Assembly: GCF_021991835.1 (NCBI RefSeq)
Contig: NZ_JAHDAU010000001.1
Span: 310,001-374,000 of the forward strand
Direction of reading: 5' to 3'
Source of the DNA: Polaribacter sargassicola
GTDB lineage: Bacteria > Bacteroidota > Bacteroidia > Flavobacteriales > Flavobacteriaceae
DNA length: 64,000 bases
In this document: positions 18,302-27,580 of the stretch, piece by piece
Numbering within the stretch: position 1 is the stretch's first letter
Layout of the letters: the number at the start of each line of letters is the position of its first letter
The notes under the pieces: model-generated
What the model was told of the DNA's origin: nothing
What the model saw: the letters and a program-made list of their open reading frames with translations, nothing else
Database searches by the model: none
Translations under genes and position numbers: made by a program

Positions 18302-18309
18302 TATCTTTG
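18302..18309 (+). promoter_or_regulatory. -7 box TATCTTTG, short-leader promoter
   Basis: TATCTTTG ends 5 nt before the ATG at 18315, so the mRNA is probably nearly leaderless. It argues against the GTG at 18309 as the start. Confidence 0.5.
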
Positions 18310-18314
18310 TGGCT

Positions 18315-19094
18315 ATGATTTTAAATTATAAAAACGCTAATATTTTTTATACTGACGAAGGAAAAGGAACTGCAATTGTTCTAATTCATGGGTTTTTAGA
18401 AAATGCCACAATGTGGGATAAAATTACCCCAGAATTAACCAAAAGAAACAGAGTTATTACTTTAGATTTACTAGGTCATGGACAGTCTGATTGTTTGGGT
18501 TACATCCATTCTATGGATTTATTTGCAGAAGTAATAAATTTTGTATTAAAGCAATTAAAAATTAGGAAATATATTTTGGTAGGCCATTCTTTAGGAGGAT
18601 ATATTTCTTTAGCTTTTTCCAAAATGAATCCTAATAATATAAAGGGTTTGTGCTTATTAAACTCTACTTCTTATGAAGATTCTGAAGAACGAAAAAAAAT
18701 AAGAAATAGAGCAAATAAATTAGTTACAAATAATTTTGAAAATATGATAAAAATGTCTGTTTCAAATTTATTTTTTCAAGAAAATGCATTAAAATTTAAA
18801 GACGAAATTAATCAAGTAAAAACAGAAGCATTACAAACTTCTCTACAAGGTTATATTGCGGCACAAGAAGGCATGAAAATTCGACCAAATTCTAATCAAT
18901 TTTTAAAAGAAGTAACTTTTAAAAAGTTGATAATTATTGGAGAAAAAGATCCGGTTTTAAATGCCGAAAATTCTATTGAAGAAGCTAAATTCACAAATTC
19001 TGAATACGTGGTTTTACCATCTGGACACATGACGCATATAGAAAACAAAGACGAACTAATTGCTATCTTAAAAGATTTTGTAAAAAAATGCTAA
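18315..19094 (+). CDS. Alpha/beta hydrolase
   Basis: A 259-residue cytoplasmic hydrolase. HGFLEN follows the first strands, LLGHGQSD is the loop after strand 4, the nucleophile elbow is GHSLGG with Ser92, an acidic residue sits in GEKDPVL, and the catalytic His lies in SGHMTHIE. The triad is complete. I chose the ATG at 18315 because the GTG two codons upstream falls inside the -7 box. The substrate is unknown. The small membrane protein at 19117 follows after 22 nt and is probably co-transcribed. Confidence 0.87.
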   Translation: MILNYKNANIFYTDEGKGTAIVLIHGFLENATMWDKITPELTKRNRVITLDLLGHGQSDCLGYIHSMDLFAEVINFVLKQLKIRKYILVGHSLGGYISLAFSKMNPNNIKGLCLLNSTSYEDSEERKKIRNRANKLVTNNFENMIKMSVSNLFFQENALKFKDEINQVKTEALQTSLQGYIAAQEGMKIRPNSNQFLKEVTFKKLIIIGEKDPVLNAENSIEEAKFTNSEYVVLPSGHMTHIENKDELIAILKDFVKKC

Positions 19095-19116
19095 ATTAGG
19101 CCTAAAACCAAACTCC

Positions 19117-19365
19117 ATGAAAAAGACCTTTTTATTTTTAACATTCATTATTTTAACTTCTATTGAATGTTACAGCCAACAAACAGGAAATAGTGAAATA
19201 AAAAATTCTGCAATAAAAAGCGGAATTGGCTTAGGAAGTGTACTTGCTGTTGTTGTTTCTTGGGAAAGAAACAAATCGGTCTTATTAGCATTTATACACG
19301 GTATATTTAGCTGGCTTTATGTTTTGTATTTTGTATTAACAAGAAAACCAGAAGAAAGAAAATAA
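19117..19365 (+). CDS. Small membrane protein with signal peptide
   Basis: An 82-residue protein. The N-terminus (MKKTFLFLTFIILTSIECYSQ) looks like a signal peptide. A moderately hydrophobic stretch near residues 35-45 and a stronger one near 55-75 (VLLAFIHGIFSWLYVLYFVL) are followed by a charged tail KPEERK. Similar short proteins in flavobacteria have no assigned function. It is probably in one operon with the alpha/beta hydrolase and ends at a strong bidirectional terminator. Confidence 0.75.
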   Translation: MKKTFLFLTFIILTSIECYSQQTGNSEIKNSAIKSGIGLGSVLAVVVSWERNKSVLLAFIHGIFSWLYVLYFVLTRKPEERK

Positions 19366-19384
19366 CAACTGTTTTATAAAAAAC

Positions 19385-19418
19385 AAAAAGCGCAAATTTA
19401 AAATTTGCGCTTTTTTTA
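19385..19418. terminator. Bidirectional terminator
   Basis: AAAAAGCGCAAATTT and AAATTTGCGCTTTTT form a 15-bp near-perfect inverted repeat between convergent genes. Confidence 0.9.
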
Positions 19419-19436
19419 TATTAATTATTAATTTTA

Positions 19437-20486
19437 TTATTCTTTATTTAAAGCATTCCAACCTTGTGCTTTTAATTCTATTTCTTGGCCCGCTCTTGTT
19501 ATTAATTGCAGTCCTTGATTTTCTGCAGTAACATGCCCAATAATAGAAAAATTAGGATTTCCTTTTATTTTATCAAAATCTGCAATTGGCACTGTAAATA
19601 AAAGTTCGTAATCTTCTCCTCCACTTAAAGCAACCATCGTAGAATCTAATTCAAATTCTTCGCAAGTAGAAATTACTTGTGGATCTAAAGGTAATTTATC
19701 CTCATAAATTTTACAACCCACTTTACTCTGTGTACAAATATGAAAAAGTTCAGAAGAAAGTCCATCAGAAATATCAATCATAGAAGTTGGTTTCACCTCT
19801 AAATCTTTAAGCAAACCAACAACATCTTTACGTGCTTCTGGTTTTAATTGACGCTCTATTAAATAAGTATAATTATCTAAATCTGGCTGATTATTTGGAT
19901 CTACTTTAAAAACTTGTTTTTCTCTTTCTAAAACTTGTAAACCTAAATAGGCAGCGCCTAAATCTCCAGAAACTACAATTAAATCTGTTTCTTTTGCCGT
20001 ATTTCTATAAACAGCCTCGCCTTTATCAACTTTACCAATTGCGGTTACAGAAATTAAAATTCCTTTGGTTGATGAAGTTGTGTCTCCACCAATCAAATCT
20101 ACATTATAAGTATCACAAGCTAACTGAATTCCAGCATATAATTCCTCAATGGCTTCTAAAGGAAAACGGTTAGAAACCGCAATAGAAACCGTAACTTGCT
20201 CTGCTTCACCACCCATTGCATACACATCCGATAAATTAACCATTATAGATTTATAACCTAAATGTTTTAATGGCATATAACTTAAATCGAAATGTACACC
20301 TTCTACTAACAAATCTGTAGTAACTAAAGTTTGTTTTTCTGATGCGTCTAAAACCGCAGCATCATCACCAACACCTCTTATTGTTGATGCTTTATTGATT
20401 TTAAAATATTGTGTAATATGGTTAATTAAACCAAACTCACCAAGTTCGGCTAACGATGTTTTTTGTTGATTTTTGTCTTCTAGCAT
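19437..20486 (-). CDS. thiL: Thiamine-monophosphate kinase
   Basis: A 349-residue cytoplasmic enzyme that phosphorylates thiamine monophosphate to the active cofactor thiamine diphosphate. The AIRS-family motifs are present: IRGVGDDAAVLD near the N-terminus, TTDLLVEGVHFD, NLSDVYAMGG, LIGGDTTSS and MIDISDGLSSEL. I chose MLEDKNQQ (20486) because the open frame upstream to 20672 runs through the divergent M1 peptidase gene. A TACTTTTG box on the minus strand at 20522-20529 fits this start. Confidence 0.93.
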   Translation of the reverse strand: MLEDKNQQKTSLAELGEFGLINHITQYFKINKASTIRGVGDDAAVLDASEKQTLVTTDLLVEGVHFDLSYMPLKHLGYKSIMVNLSDVYAMGGEAEQVTVSIAVSNRFPLEAIEELYAGIQLACDTYNVDLIGGDTTSSTKGILISVTAIGKVDKGEAVYRNTAKETDLIVVSGDLGAAYLGLQVLEREKQVFKVDPNNQPDLDNYTYLIERQLKPEARKDVVGLLKDLEVKPTSMIDISDGLSSELFHICTQSKVGCKIYEDKLPLDPQVISTCEEFELDSTMVALSGGEDYELLFTVPIADFDKIKGNPNFSIIGHVTAENQGLQLITRAGQEIELKAQGWNALNKE

Positions 20487-20521
20487 AATTAAAAAAATAA
20501 AAAGAAGTATTTTTAAGGATA

Positions 20522-20529
20522 CAAAAGTA
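20522..20529 (-). promoter_or_regulatory. -7 box TACTTTTG for thiL
   Basis: The minus strand reads TACTTTTG, 35 nt before the thiL start, inside the 49-nt divergent gap with the M1 peptidase. Confidence 0.4.
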
Positions 20530-20535
20530 GTAGTT

Positions 20536-22449
20536 ATGGTTCGATTAATTGCAGTATCCTTCTTTATTTTCATTGCAACCTGTAAAACATCTGCCCAAGA
20601 AAGTATAAATATTTCTGAAGCTGAGGCAAAATCTGCCGCTAAAAAATTAGCTTTTAAGGTAAATTCTAACACTTCTAATTACGATATTACGTATCACAAA
20701 TTAGAATTCTCTGTAAATCCGGCAATTGCGTCCATCTCTGGTAAAGTAACCACAACATTTACCGCTTTAGAAAACATGAATACTGTTATTTTTGATTTAG
20801 ATGATAATATGACAGTAAGTAATGTTACTCAAAACAATAACAATTTACAATTCACTCAAAATTCTGATGATGAATTAATCATCACCCTACAAAACACATT
20901 AAACTCTAGCAACTCTACATCTGTTACAATTACTTACAGCGGAAACCCAACAAATAATAGTTTTAGTTCTTTTGAAATAAATACACACAACGGAACACCT
21001 GTTCTTTGGACACTTTCTGAACCTTATGGTGCTTTAGGTTGGTGGCCTTGCAAACAAGATTTAAATGATAAAATTGATGAAATTGATGTATACATCACTG
21101 CTCCAGAACAATATGTTGCCGTTTCTAACGGTTTAGAACAGAGCACAACAATTAACAACGGAGAAAAAACAACACATTTTAAACATCAATACCCAATTCC
21201 GGCTTATTTAATTGCTATTGCAGTTACCAATTACGAGACCTATTCTCATACAGTTGCTAATAATGATAATCCTTTTCCGATTATAAATTATGTGTATCCA
21301 GAAAGTGAATCTCTTGCAAAAAGTAGTACAGAAATCACTGTTGATATTATGAATCATTTTATTGATTTGTTTGGTAATTATCCGTTTGAAAACGAAAAAT
21401 ACGGTCATGCTCAATTTGGTTGGAACGGAGGTATGGAACACACAACCGTTTCTTTTATGGGAAGTTTTGATAGAAACTTAATTGCACACGAATTAGCACA
21501 CCAATGGTTTGGTAACAAAGTTACTTGTGGTAGTTGGAAAGATATTTGGTTAAACGAAGGTTTTGCAACCTATCTTTCTGGTTTAACAGTAGAACATTTA
21601 GATGGAAATGATGCTTTTAAAAACTGGAGAAATTCTAGTATAAATTATATAACCTCTGCCTCTGATGGCGCTGTATACTTATCTGACACAGATACAACAA
21701 GTGTAAACAGAATTTTTAATGGCAGGTTAAGTTACAATAAAGGTTCTATGGTTTTACACATGTTGCGTAAAGAATTGGGTGACACTACTTTTTTTAACGC
21801 ACTAAAAAATTATCTTTCTGACACAAATTTAGCTTATAATTATGCAAAAACACCAGATTTAATTACTCATTTAGAAACAGAAAGCGGCTTAGATTTAACC
21901 GAGTTTTTTAACGACTGGGTTTACAACGAAGGTTATCCAACTTATAACTTAGAGTGGTTTCAACCCAATACAAATAGCATTAATATTAACTTAAATCAAA
22001 CACAAAGTCACACCTCAGTTTCCTTTTTTGAAGCGAATGTTCCTATTCGTATAAATGGAGTTAATGGTGAAATTTTAGACATCGTTCTAAAAAATGAAAA
22101 CAACAATGAAACTTTTATAAAAGACGTGCCTTTTATTGTTAGTTCTGTTAATTTTGATCCTGATTATCATTTAATCTCTAAAAACAACAGTTCTACTTTA
22201 AGCACTATATATCAAAATATTAATTCAGACATTTTAACAACCTCACCAAACCCTGTTAAAGATATTCTTTCTATTAACATCATAAATAATACAACTTTTA
22301 ATAAGATAAAAGTTTACAATTTGTTAAGCCAAAAAGTATTTGAGTCTACAAAAAATCAAGTAAATTTATCAGAATTAAAAAAAGGAATTTATATTATTTC
22401 CATAGAAACTTCCTCAGGAATTTTTCAAAAAAAAATCATTAAGAATTAA
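20536..22449 (+). CDS. M1 family aminopeptidase with type IX secretion tail
   Basis: A 637-residue secreted zinc aminopeptidase. I chose the ATG at 20536, which opens with a signal peptide (MVRLIAVSFFIFIATCKTSAQ). The M1 N-terminal beta domain is followed by the substrate motif GGMEHTT (the GAMEN equivalent), zinc ligands HELAHQWFG and the Glu in WLNEGFATY. The last ~75 residues, TSPNPVKDILSI through KKIIKN, form a type A C-terminal sorting domain for the Por/T9SS machinery. The enzyme should be released or surface-attached and trim extracellular peptides. Confidence 0.92.
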   Translation: MVRLIAVSFFIFIATCKTSAQESINISEAEAKSAAKKLAFKVNSNTSNYDITYHKLEFSVNPAIASISGKVTTTFTALENMNTVIFDLDDNMTVSNVTQNNNNLQFTQNSDDELIITLQNTLNSSNSTSVTITYSGNPTNNSFSSFEINTHNGTPVLWTLSEPYGALGWWPCKQDLNDKIDEIDVYITAPEQYVAVSNGLEQSTTINNGEKTTHFKHQYPIPAYLIAIAVTNYETYSHTVANNDNPFPIINYVYPESESLAKSSTEITVDIMNHFIDLFGNYPFENEKYGHAQFGWNGGMEHTTVSFMGSFDRNLIAHELAHQWFGNKVTCGSWKDIWLNEGFATYLSGLTVEHLDGNDAFKNWRNSSINYITSASDGAVYLSDTDTTSVNRIFNGRLSYNKGSMVLHMLRKELGDTTFFNALKNYLSDTNLAYNYAKTPDLITHLETESGLDLTEFFNDWVYNEGYPTYNLEWFQPNTNSININLNQTQSHTSVSFFEANVPIRINGVNGEILDIVLKNENNNETFIKDVPFIVSSVNFDPDYHLISKNNSSTLSTIYQNINSDILTTSPNPVKDILSINIINNTTFNKIKVYNLLSQKVFESTKNQVNLSELKKGIYIISIETSSGIFQKKIIKN

Positions 22450-22540
22450 TATTTCATCAAAAAGAAAAGGTTATCAATAAAACCAATTAATGTATTAAGT
22501 ATCATAATGCAAGTTTTCTTTTATTATGCGACTTATATCG

Positions 22541-22548
22541 TATATTTG
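22541..22548 (+). promoter_or_regulatory. -7 box TATATTTG for the suf operon
   Basis: TATATTTG is 32 nt before the sufA start at 22581. I see no Rrf2-type palindrome in the leader. Confidence 0.45.
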
Positions 22549-22580
22549 CAAACAATTTAGATTTAATCTACTATAAAATT

Positions 22581-22910
22581 ATGATAAAAGTTTCAGACAC
22601 AGCAAAAAAGAAAGTCATAGAGCTAATGACAGATGATGGCTTTGACGCAACAACAGATTTTGTGAGAGTTGGTGTAAAAAGTGGTGGTTGTTCAGGTTTA
22701 TCTTACGATCTAACTTTTGATAAAAATCAACAAGAAAACGACAAAGTTTTTGAAGAAAATGATGTCAAAATCATTGTAGATAAAAAAAGTTTTTTATACT
22801 TAGTAGGAACCACACTAGAATATTCTGGTGGATTAAACGGAAAAGGATTTGTTTTTAACAACCCAAACGCAAATAGAACTTGTGGTTGCGGAGAATCATT
22901 TTCACTTTAA
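22581..22910 (+). CDS. sufA: A-type Fe-S carrier SufA/IscA
   Basis: A 109-residue HesB/IscA-family protein that carries nascent iron-sulfur clusters from the SufBCD scaffold to targets. The three conserved cysteines are Cys37 (GGCSG), Cys101 and Cys103 (CGCGE). Length is typical. It is the first gene of the suf operon, 14 nt upstream of sufB. Confidence 0.93.
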   Translation: MIKVSDTAKKKVIELMTDDGFDATTDFVRVGVKSGGCSGLSYDLTFDKNQQENDKVFEENDVKIIVDKKSFLYLVGTTLEYSGGLNGKGFVFNNPNANRTCGCGESFSL

Positions 22911-22924
22911 AACTTAAGAAAAAA

Positions 22925-24373
22925 ATGTCAAAATATACTGAGGAACAGTTAGAGCAAGAATTAAAAACCAAAGAATACGAATACGGTTTTTATACAGATA
23001 TAGAAAGTGAAACCTTTGCAAAAGGATTAAATGAAGATGTGGTACGTGCTATTTCTAAAAAGAAAAATGAGCCACAATGGATGACTGATTGGCGTATTGA
23101 AGCTTTTAGAGTTTGGGAAAAAATGGAAGAACCAGATTGGGCAAATGTAAATTACCCAAAACCAAATTTTCAAGAAATTGCTTACTATTCTGCACCAAAA
23201 AAGAAACCAAAATTAAATTCTTTAGACGAAGTAGATCCAGATTTATTAGAAACTTTTAAGAAATTAGGAATTTCTATAGATGAGCAAAAGAAACTTGCAA
23301 ACGTTGCCGTAGATATTGTAATGGATTCTGTTTCTGTAGCTACTACTTTTAAGAAAACATTGGGCGAAAAAGGAATTATTTTTATGCCAATTTCAGAAGC
23401 AATTCAAGAACATCCAGAATTGGTAAAAAAATATTTAGGAACTGTTGTACCAACAACAGATAACTTTTATGCAGCATTAAATTCGGCAGTTTTTTCTGAT
23501 GGATCTTTCTGTTACATCCCAAAAGGTGTAAAATGTCCTATGGAATTGTCTACTTACTTTAGAATTAATGAAGGAGGAACAGGACAATTTGAAAGAACAT
23601 TAGTTGTTGCAGATAAAGGTAGTTATGTTTCTTATTTAGAAGGATGTACTGCGCCACAAAGAGATGAAAACCAATTACACGCCGCTGTTGTAGAGTTAAT
23701 TGCAATGGACGATGCTGAAATTAAATATTCTACAGTTCAGAACTGGTTTCCTGGTGATGAAAACGGAAAAGGTGGAGTTTTTAACTTTGTAACCAAAAGA
23801 GGTTTGTGCGAAACAAATGCCAAAATTTCTTGGACACAAGTAGAAACAGGTTCTGCTGTAACATGGAAATATCCTTCATGCGTTTTAAAAGGAAACAATT
23901 CTGTTGGTGAATTCTATTCTATTGCTGTAACTAATCATTATCAGCAAGCAGATACAGGTACAAAGATGATTCACTTAGGTAAAAACACAAAATCTACCAT
24001 TATTTCTAAAGGTATTTCTGCAGGAAAATCTCAAAACTCATACAGAGGTTTGGTACAAATAAATTCTAGAGCAGAAAATGCACGTAATTTCTCTCAGTGT
24101 GATTCTTTATTAATGGGTAACGAATGTGGTGCACACACTTTTCCTTACATAGAAGCTAAAAATAAATCGGCACAAATAGAACACGAAGCAACTACAAGTA
24201 AAATTGGTGAAGACCAATTATTTTACTGTAACCAACGTGGTATAGATACAGAAAAAGCAATTGCTTTAATTGTAAACGGTTTTAGTAAAGAAGTATTAAA
24301 CAAATTACCAATGGAATTTGCTGTAGAGGCTCAAAAATTATTGGAAATTTCTTTAGAAGGTTCTGTTGGATAA
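22925..24373 (+). CDS. sufB: Fe-S assembly scaffold SufB
   Basis: A 482-residue scaffold subunit that assembles Fe-S clusters with SufC and SufD. I chose [12 protein letters not shown] (22925); the open frame upstream overlaps sufA and lacks family similarity. The family hallmarks [41 protein letters not shown] and [19 protein letters not shown] are intact, including the cluster-related Cys of SQCDS. An unrelated lipoprotein gene follows, where sufC would be expected. Confidence 0.96.
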   Translation: MSKYTEEQLEQELKTKEYEYGFYTDIESETFAKGLNEDVVRAISKKKNEPQWMTDWRIEAFRVWEKMEEPDWANVNYPKPNFQEIAYYSAPKKKPKLNSLDEVDPDLLETFKKLGISIDEQKKLANVAVDIVMDSVSVATTFKKTLGEKGIIFMPISEAIQEHPELVKKYLGTVVPTTDNFYAALNSAVFSDGSFCYIPKGVKCPMELSTYFRINEGGTGQFERTLVVADKGSYVSYLEGCTAPQRDENQLHAAVVELIAMDDAEIKYSTVQNWFPGDENGKGGVFNFVTKRGLCETNAKISWTQVETGSAVTWKYPSCVLKGNNSVGEFYSIAVTNHYQQADTGTKMIHLGKNTKSTIISKGISAGKSQNSYRGLVQINSRAENARNFSQCDSLLMGNECGAHTFPYIEAKNKSAQIEHEATTSKIGEDQLFYCNQRGIDTEKAIALIVNGFSKEVLNKLPMEFAVEAQKLLEISLEGSVG

Positions 24374-24384
24374 AATAAAAAATC

Positions 24385-25236
24385 ATGAAAAAATTAATCA
24401 TTTTATTTTTAGGTTTAGCAATTGTAAGTTGTAAAAAAACCGAGAAAAAAGTAGAAGAAACAGCCAAAGCAGATGTAAAATTATATCAATTGGTGGGTGG
24501 GTCTATTTTTGTAAAAAAATTAGAAGTTTTTTCTCAAGATACAACATACACTGGGCAAACAAAACAGTTTACAGATACATATTATGTAATTTCTCATCCA
24601 AAAGGAAACTTAATGTGGGATGCTGGTTTGCCAGAACAATTAGTACAACCAACACCTTTTGATGAACCAAGTGGTGTTTTTAGAATACAAAGACCAGATT
24701 CTTTAGTAAATCAACTAAAAACGATTGGTTTTAAAATTGAAGATTTTAAATACTTTGCCATGTCTCATTCGCATTTTGATCATACAGGTCATGCAAATTA
24801 TATGAAAGACGCAAAATGGATTGTACAAGAAAATGAGTATAATTTTAACTTAAGCGATACATTAAGAGCAAAAAATCCTGCGTTAGCAGCATTAAAAAAT
24901 GTACAAAAAATAAATGGTGATTATGATGTTTTTGGTGATGGAACTGTGGTTATAAAATACACACCAGGCCATACAATTGGGCATCAATCTTTATATGTTG
25001 AAGTTGCTGGTTTAGAAAAACCAGTTTTATTAACAGGAGATTTATATCACTTTGAAGAAAATAGAGCAACAAACGGCGTTCCATCATTTAATTATGATGC
25101 AGAAACAACGTTAAAAAGTATGGAGACTTTTGAAGCTTTTGCTAAAGAAAAAAATGCAGAAGTAATTATTCAGCACTCTCCAATAGCATACAAAAAATTA
25201 GAAGAATTATTAAACAGTTTAAAGCCAAAAGCTTAA
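24385..25236 (+). CDS. Metallo-beta-lactamase-fold lipoprotein (AHL-lactonase-like)
   Basis: A 283-residue lipoprotein, signal LAIVSCKK with Cys16 as anchor. The metal site HSHFDH is at residues 128-133 with His136 nearby, a further His lies in TPGHTIGH, and Asp in LTGDLYH. The arrangement is that of N-acyl-homoserine lactonase-like MBL hydrolases, which open lactones, but activity on AHLs cannot be inferred from motifs. It sits 11 nt after sufB and 19 nt before sufC, so it must be co-transcribed with the Fe-S operon although it works outside the cytoplasm. Confidence 0.85.
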   Translation: MKKLIILFLGLAIVSCKKTEKKVEETAKADVKLYQLVGGSIFVKKLEVFSQDTTYTGQTKQFTDTYYVISHPKGNLMWDAGLPEQLVQPTPFDEPSGVFRIQRPDSLVNQLKTIGFKIEDFKYFAMSHSHFDHTGHANYMKDAKWIVQENEYNFNLSDTLRAKNPALAALKNVQKINGDYDVFGDGTVVIKYTPGHTIGHQSLYVEVAGLEKPVLLTGDLYHFEENRATNGVPSFNYDAETTLKSMETFEAFAKEKNAEVIIQHSPIAYKKLEELLNSLKPKA

Positions 25237-25255
25237 AGCAAATAGCATAAAAAAG

Positions 25256-26005
25256 ATGTTAAAAATTAACAATTTACACGCAAATATAGAAGATAAATCA
25301 ATTTTAAAAGGATTGAATTTAGAGGTTAAAGCAGGTGAAGTACACGCAATAATGGGACCAAACGGAGCTGGAAAAAGTACCATGGCTTCTGTAATTGCAG
25401 GTAAAGAAGAATATGAAGTTACAGGTGGAACAATAGAATTAAATGGTGAAGATATTAGTGAATTAGCACCAGAAGAAAGAGCACATAATGGTGTGTTTTT
25501 ATCGTTTCAATATCCGGTAGAAATTCCTGGAGTTTCTGTAACCAACTTTATTAAAACTGCTATTAACGAAACTAGAAAAGCAAAAGGTTTAGAAGACATG
25601 CCTGCAAAAGACATGTTAAAAATGATTCGTGAAAAATCTGAATTATTAGAAATAGACCGTAAATTTTTATCGCGTTCTTTAAACGAAGGATTTTCTGGAG
25701 GAGAAAAAAAACGTAATGAAATCTTTCAAATGGCAATGTTAGAGCCAAAATTAGCCATCTTAGATGAAACGGATTCTGGTTTAGATATTGATGCTTTACG
25801 TATTGTTGCAAACGGTGTAAACAAATTAAAATCTAAAGACAACGCAGTAATTGTAATTACACACTACCAACGTTTATTAGATTATATAGTACCAGATTTT
25901 GTACACGTTTTACACGATGGAAAAATTGTAAAAACGGGTGATGCATCTTTAGCTTTAGAATTAGAAGCAAAAGGATACGATTGGATTAAACAGGAATTAG
26001 TTTAA
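25256..26005 (+). CDS. sufC: Fe-S assembly ATPase SufC
   Basis: A 249-residue ABC-type ATPase of the SufBCD complex. Walker A GPNGAGKST is at about residues 35-43, the signature is the SufC form FSGGEKKRNE, Walker B is LAILDETDSGLD, and the H-loop is VITHYQR. The LDETDSGLDIDA segment is diagnostic of SufC. It follows the MBL lipoprotein by 19 nt. Confidence 0.96.
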   Translation: MLKINNLHANIEDKSILKGLNLEVKAGEVHAIMGPNGAGKSTMASVIAGKEEYEVTGGTIELNGEDISELAPEERAHNGVFLSFQYPVEIPGVSVTNFIKTAINETRKAKGLEDMPAKDMLKMIREKSELLEIDRKFLSRSLNEGFSGGEKKRNEIFQMAMLEPKLAILDETDSGLDIDALRIVANGVNKLKSKDNAVIVITHYQRLLDYIVPDFVHVLHDGKIVKTGDASLALELEAKGYDWIKQELV

Positions 26006-26012
26006 AAGTACA

Positions 26013-26048
26013 AAAGTTCCTAAAGTTTACAAAGTTCTTAAAGTTTAT
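26013..26048 (+). repeat. Two tandem 18-bp repeats
   Basis: AAAGTTCCTAAAGTTTAC is followed at once by AAAGTTCTTAAAGTTTAT, in the 101-nt gap between sufC and sufD. The rest of the gap holds AACTTTT and AAAACTTTT, which could pair with the repeats and fold the leader of sufD. Confidence 0.65.
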
Positions 26049-26106
26049 AAGAGTTAATAATTAACTTTTAAAACTTTTCAGCTTTTAACTTTCAAACTAA
26101 AAAACA

Positions 26107-27420
26107 ATGGAATTAAAAGACAAAATATTATCATCATATGTAGCTTTTGAAAATGAAGTAGACATCAATTCTGATGTACATGAAATTAGAACAGAAGCTT
26201 TAGAAAATTTTGAAAAATTAGGTTTTCCAACAAAAAGGTTAGAAGCTTGGAAGTATACTTCTTTAAACTCTGTTTTAAAAGAAGATTACAGCATGTTTCC
26301 TAACAAATGTACTTCTGTAGAATTAGCAGACGTAAAAAAGTATTTTATTCATGATATTGATACTTACAAAGTAATTTTTATTGATGGAAAATACAGTCCG
26401 TTTTTATCTGAAACAACACACGATAAGATAGATGTTTGCTTAATGTCTGCAGCTTTTGCAAAACCAAAATACCAACCTGTAATAAAAAAGTATTTTAACA
26501 AAGTTGCAAAACAAGACAATTTAACATCTTTAAATACTGCTTTTGCAAAAGAAGGAGCATACATTCATATTCCTAAAAATACAGAAGTACAAAAGCCAAT
26601 ACAAATTATTAACTTTTCTACTTGTGCAGATGTTTCTACAATGGTACAACCAAGAAATTTAATTGTTGTAGAAGAAAATGCACATGTGCAAATTATAGAA
26701 CGTCATCAAAGTTTAACATCAAACGCAGTTTTATCTAACGTAGTTACAGAAATTTTTGCAGAAAAAAGTGCTACTGTAGATGTTTATAAGATTCAGAATG
26801 ATGATATTAACGCTTCTTTGGTAGATAATACGTATGTAGATCAAAAATCTAACAGTGTAGTTTCTGTACATACTTTTTCTTTTGGAGGAAATATTACAAG
26901 AAACAACTTAAACTTCTATCAAAATGGAGAACACATTGATTCTATTTTAAAAGGAGTTACAATTATTGAAGGAAAACAACATGTAGATCATCATACTTTA
27001 GTACATCATATAGAGCCAAATTGTGAGTCTCACCAAGATTACAAAGGTATTTATGATGAGCGTTCTACAGCAGTTTTTAACGGAAAAGTAATTGTAGAAA
27101 AAGAAGCACAAAAAACAAATGCTTACCAACAAAACAACAATGTTTTAGTAAGTGATAAAGCAACAATAAATGCTAAACCTCAACTAGAAATTTTTGCTGA
27201 TGATGTAAAATGTTCTCACGGTTGTACAATTGGTCAGTTAGATGATGATGCTTTATTTTACATGCAACAACGTGGTATTCCGCAAAAAGAAGGTAAAGCA
27301 TTATTAATGTATGCGTTTGCTAATACAGTTTTAGAAAGCGTTAAAATACCAGAGGTAAAATCTAGAATTACAAAATTAATTGCCAAAAAATTAGGTGTTA
27401 ATATTGGTTTTGATTTGTAG
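26107..27420 (+). CDS. sufD: Fe-S assembly protein SufD
   Basis: A 437-residue SufB paralogue that completes the SufBCD scaffold. The N-terminal helical part (RLEAWKYTSL) and the C-terminal beta-helix with DVKCSHGCTIGQLDDDALFYMQQRGI are typical; the His in CSHGC is conserved. It is the last suf gene here: instead of sufS, a terminator and an unrelated regulator follow. Confidence 0.95.
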   Translation: MELKDKILSSYVAFENEVDINSDVHEIRTEALENFEKLGFPTKRLEAWKYTSLNSVLKEDYSMFPNKCTSVELADVKKYFIHDIDTYKVIFIDGKYSPFLSETTHDKIDVCLMSAAFAKPKYQPVIKKYFNKVAKQDNLTSLNTAFAKEGAYIHIPKNTEVQKPIQIINFSTCADVSTMVQPRNLIVVEENAHVQIIERHQSLTSNAVLSNVVTEIFAEKSATVDVYKIQNDDINASLVDNTYVDQKSNSVVSVHTFSFGGNITRNNLNFYQNGEHIDSILKGVTIIEGKQHVDHHTLVHHIEPNCESHQDYKGIYDERSTAVFNGKVIVEKEAQKTNAYQQNNNVLVSDKATINAKPQLEIFADDVKCSHGCTIGQLDDDALFYMQQRGIPQKEGKALLMYAFANTVLESVKIPEVKSRITKLIAKKLGVNIGFDL

Positions 27421-27447
27421 ATAAATCATCTCTTTTATAAAAATATA

Positions 27448-27473
27448 AACCACGCAAATTGCGTGGTTTTTTT
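27448..27473 (+). terminator. Terminator of the suf operon
   Basis: AACCACGCAA, a single A as loop centre, then TTGCGTGGTT and a T run. The hairpin is identical to the one at 34198-34218. Confidence 0.85.
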
Positions 27474-27580
27474 GTTTTTAAATGTAAATCTAATGTTACT
27501 TCTATTCTATTTTTAAGTTAATTGTTACTTTTTGATAGAAAAATGGAATTTAAAATGCAGTAATTTGCTCTTTGTAAATT

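Noticed and set aside
26006..26106. Tandem 18-bp repeats before sufD as an operator or riboswitch
   Set aside because: Only two copies with no known motif; this kind of AAAGTT repeat is common in flavobacterial gaps. Kept as a repeat only.
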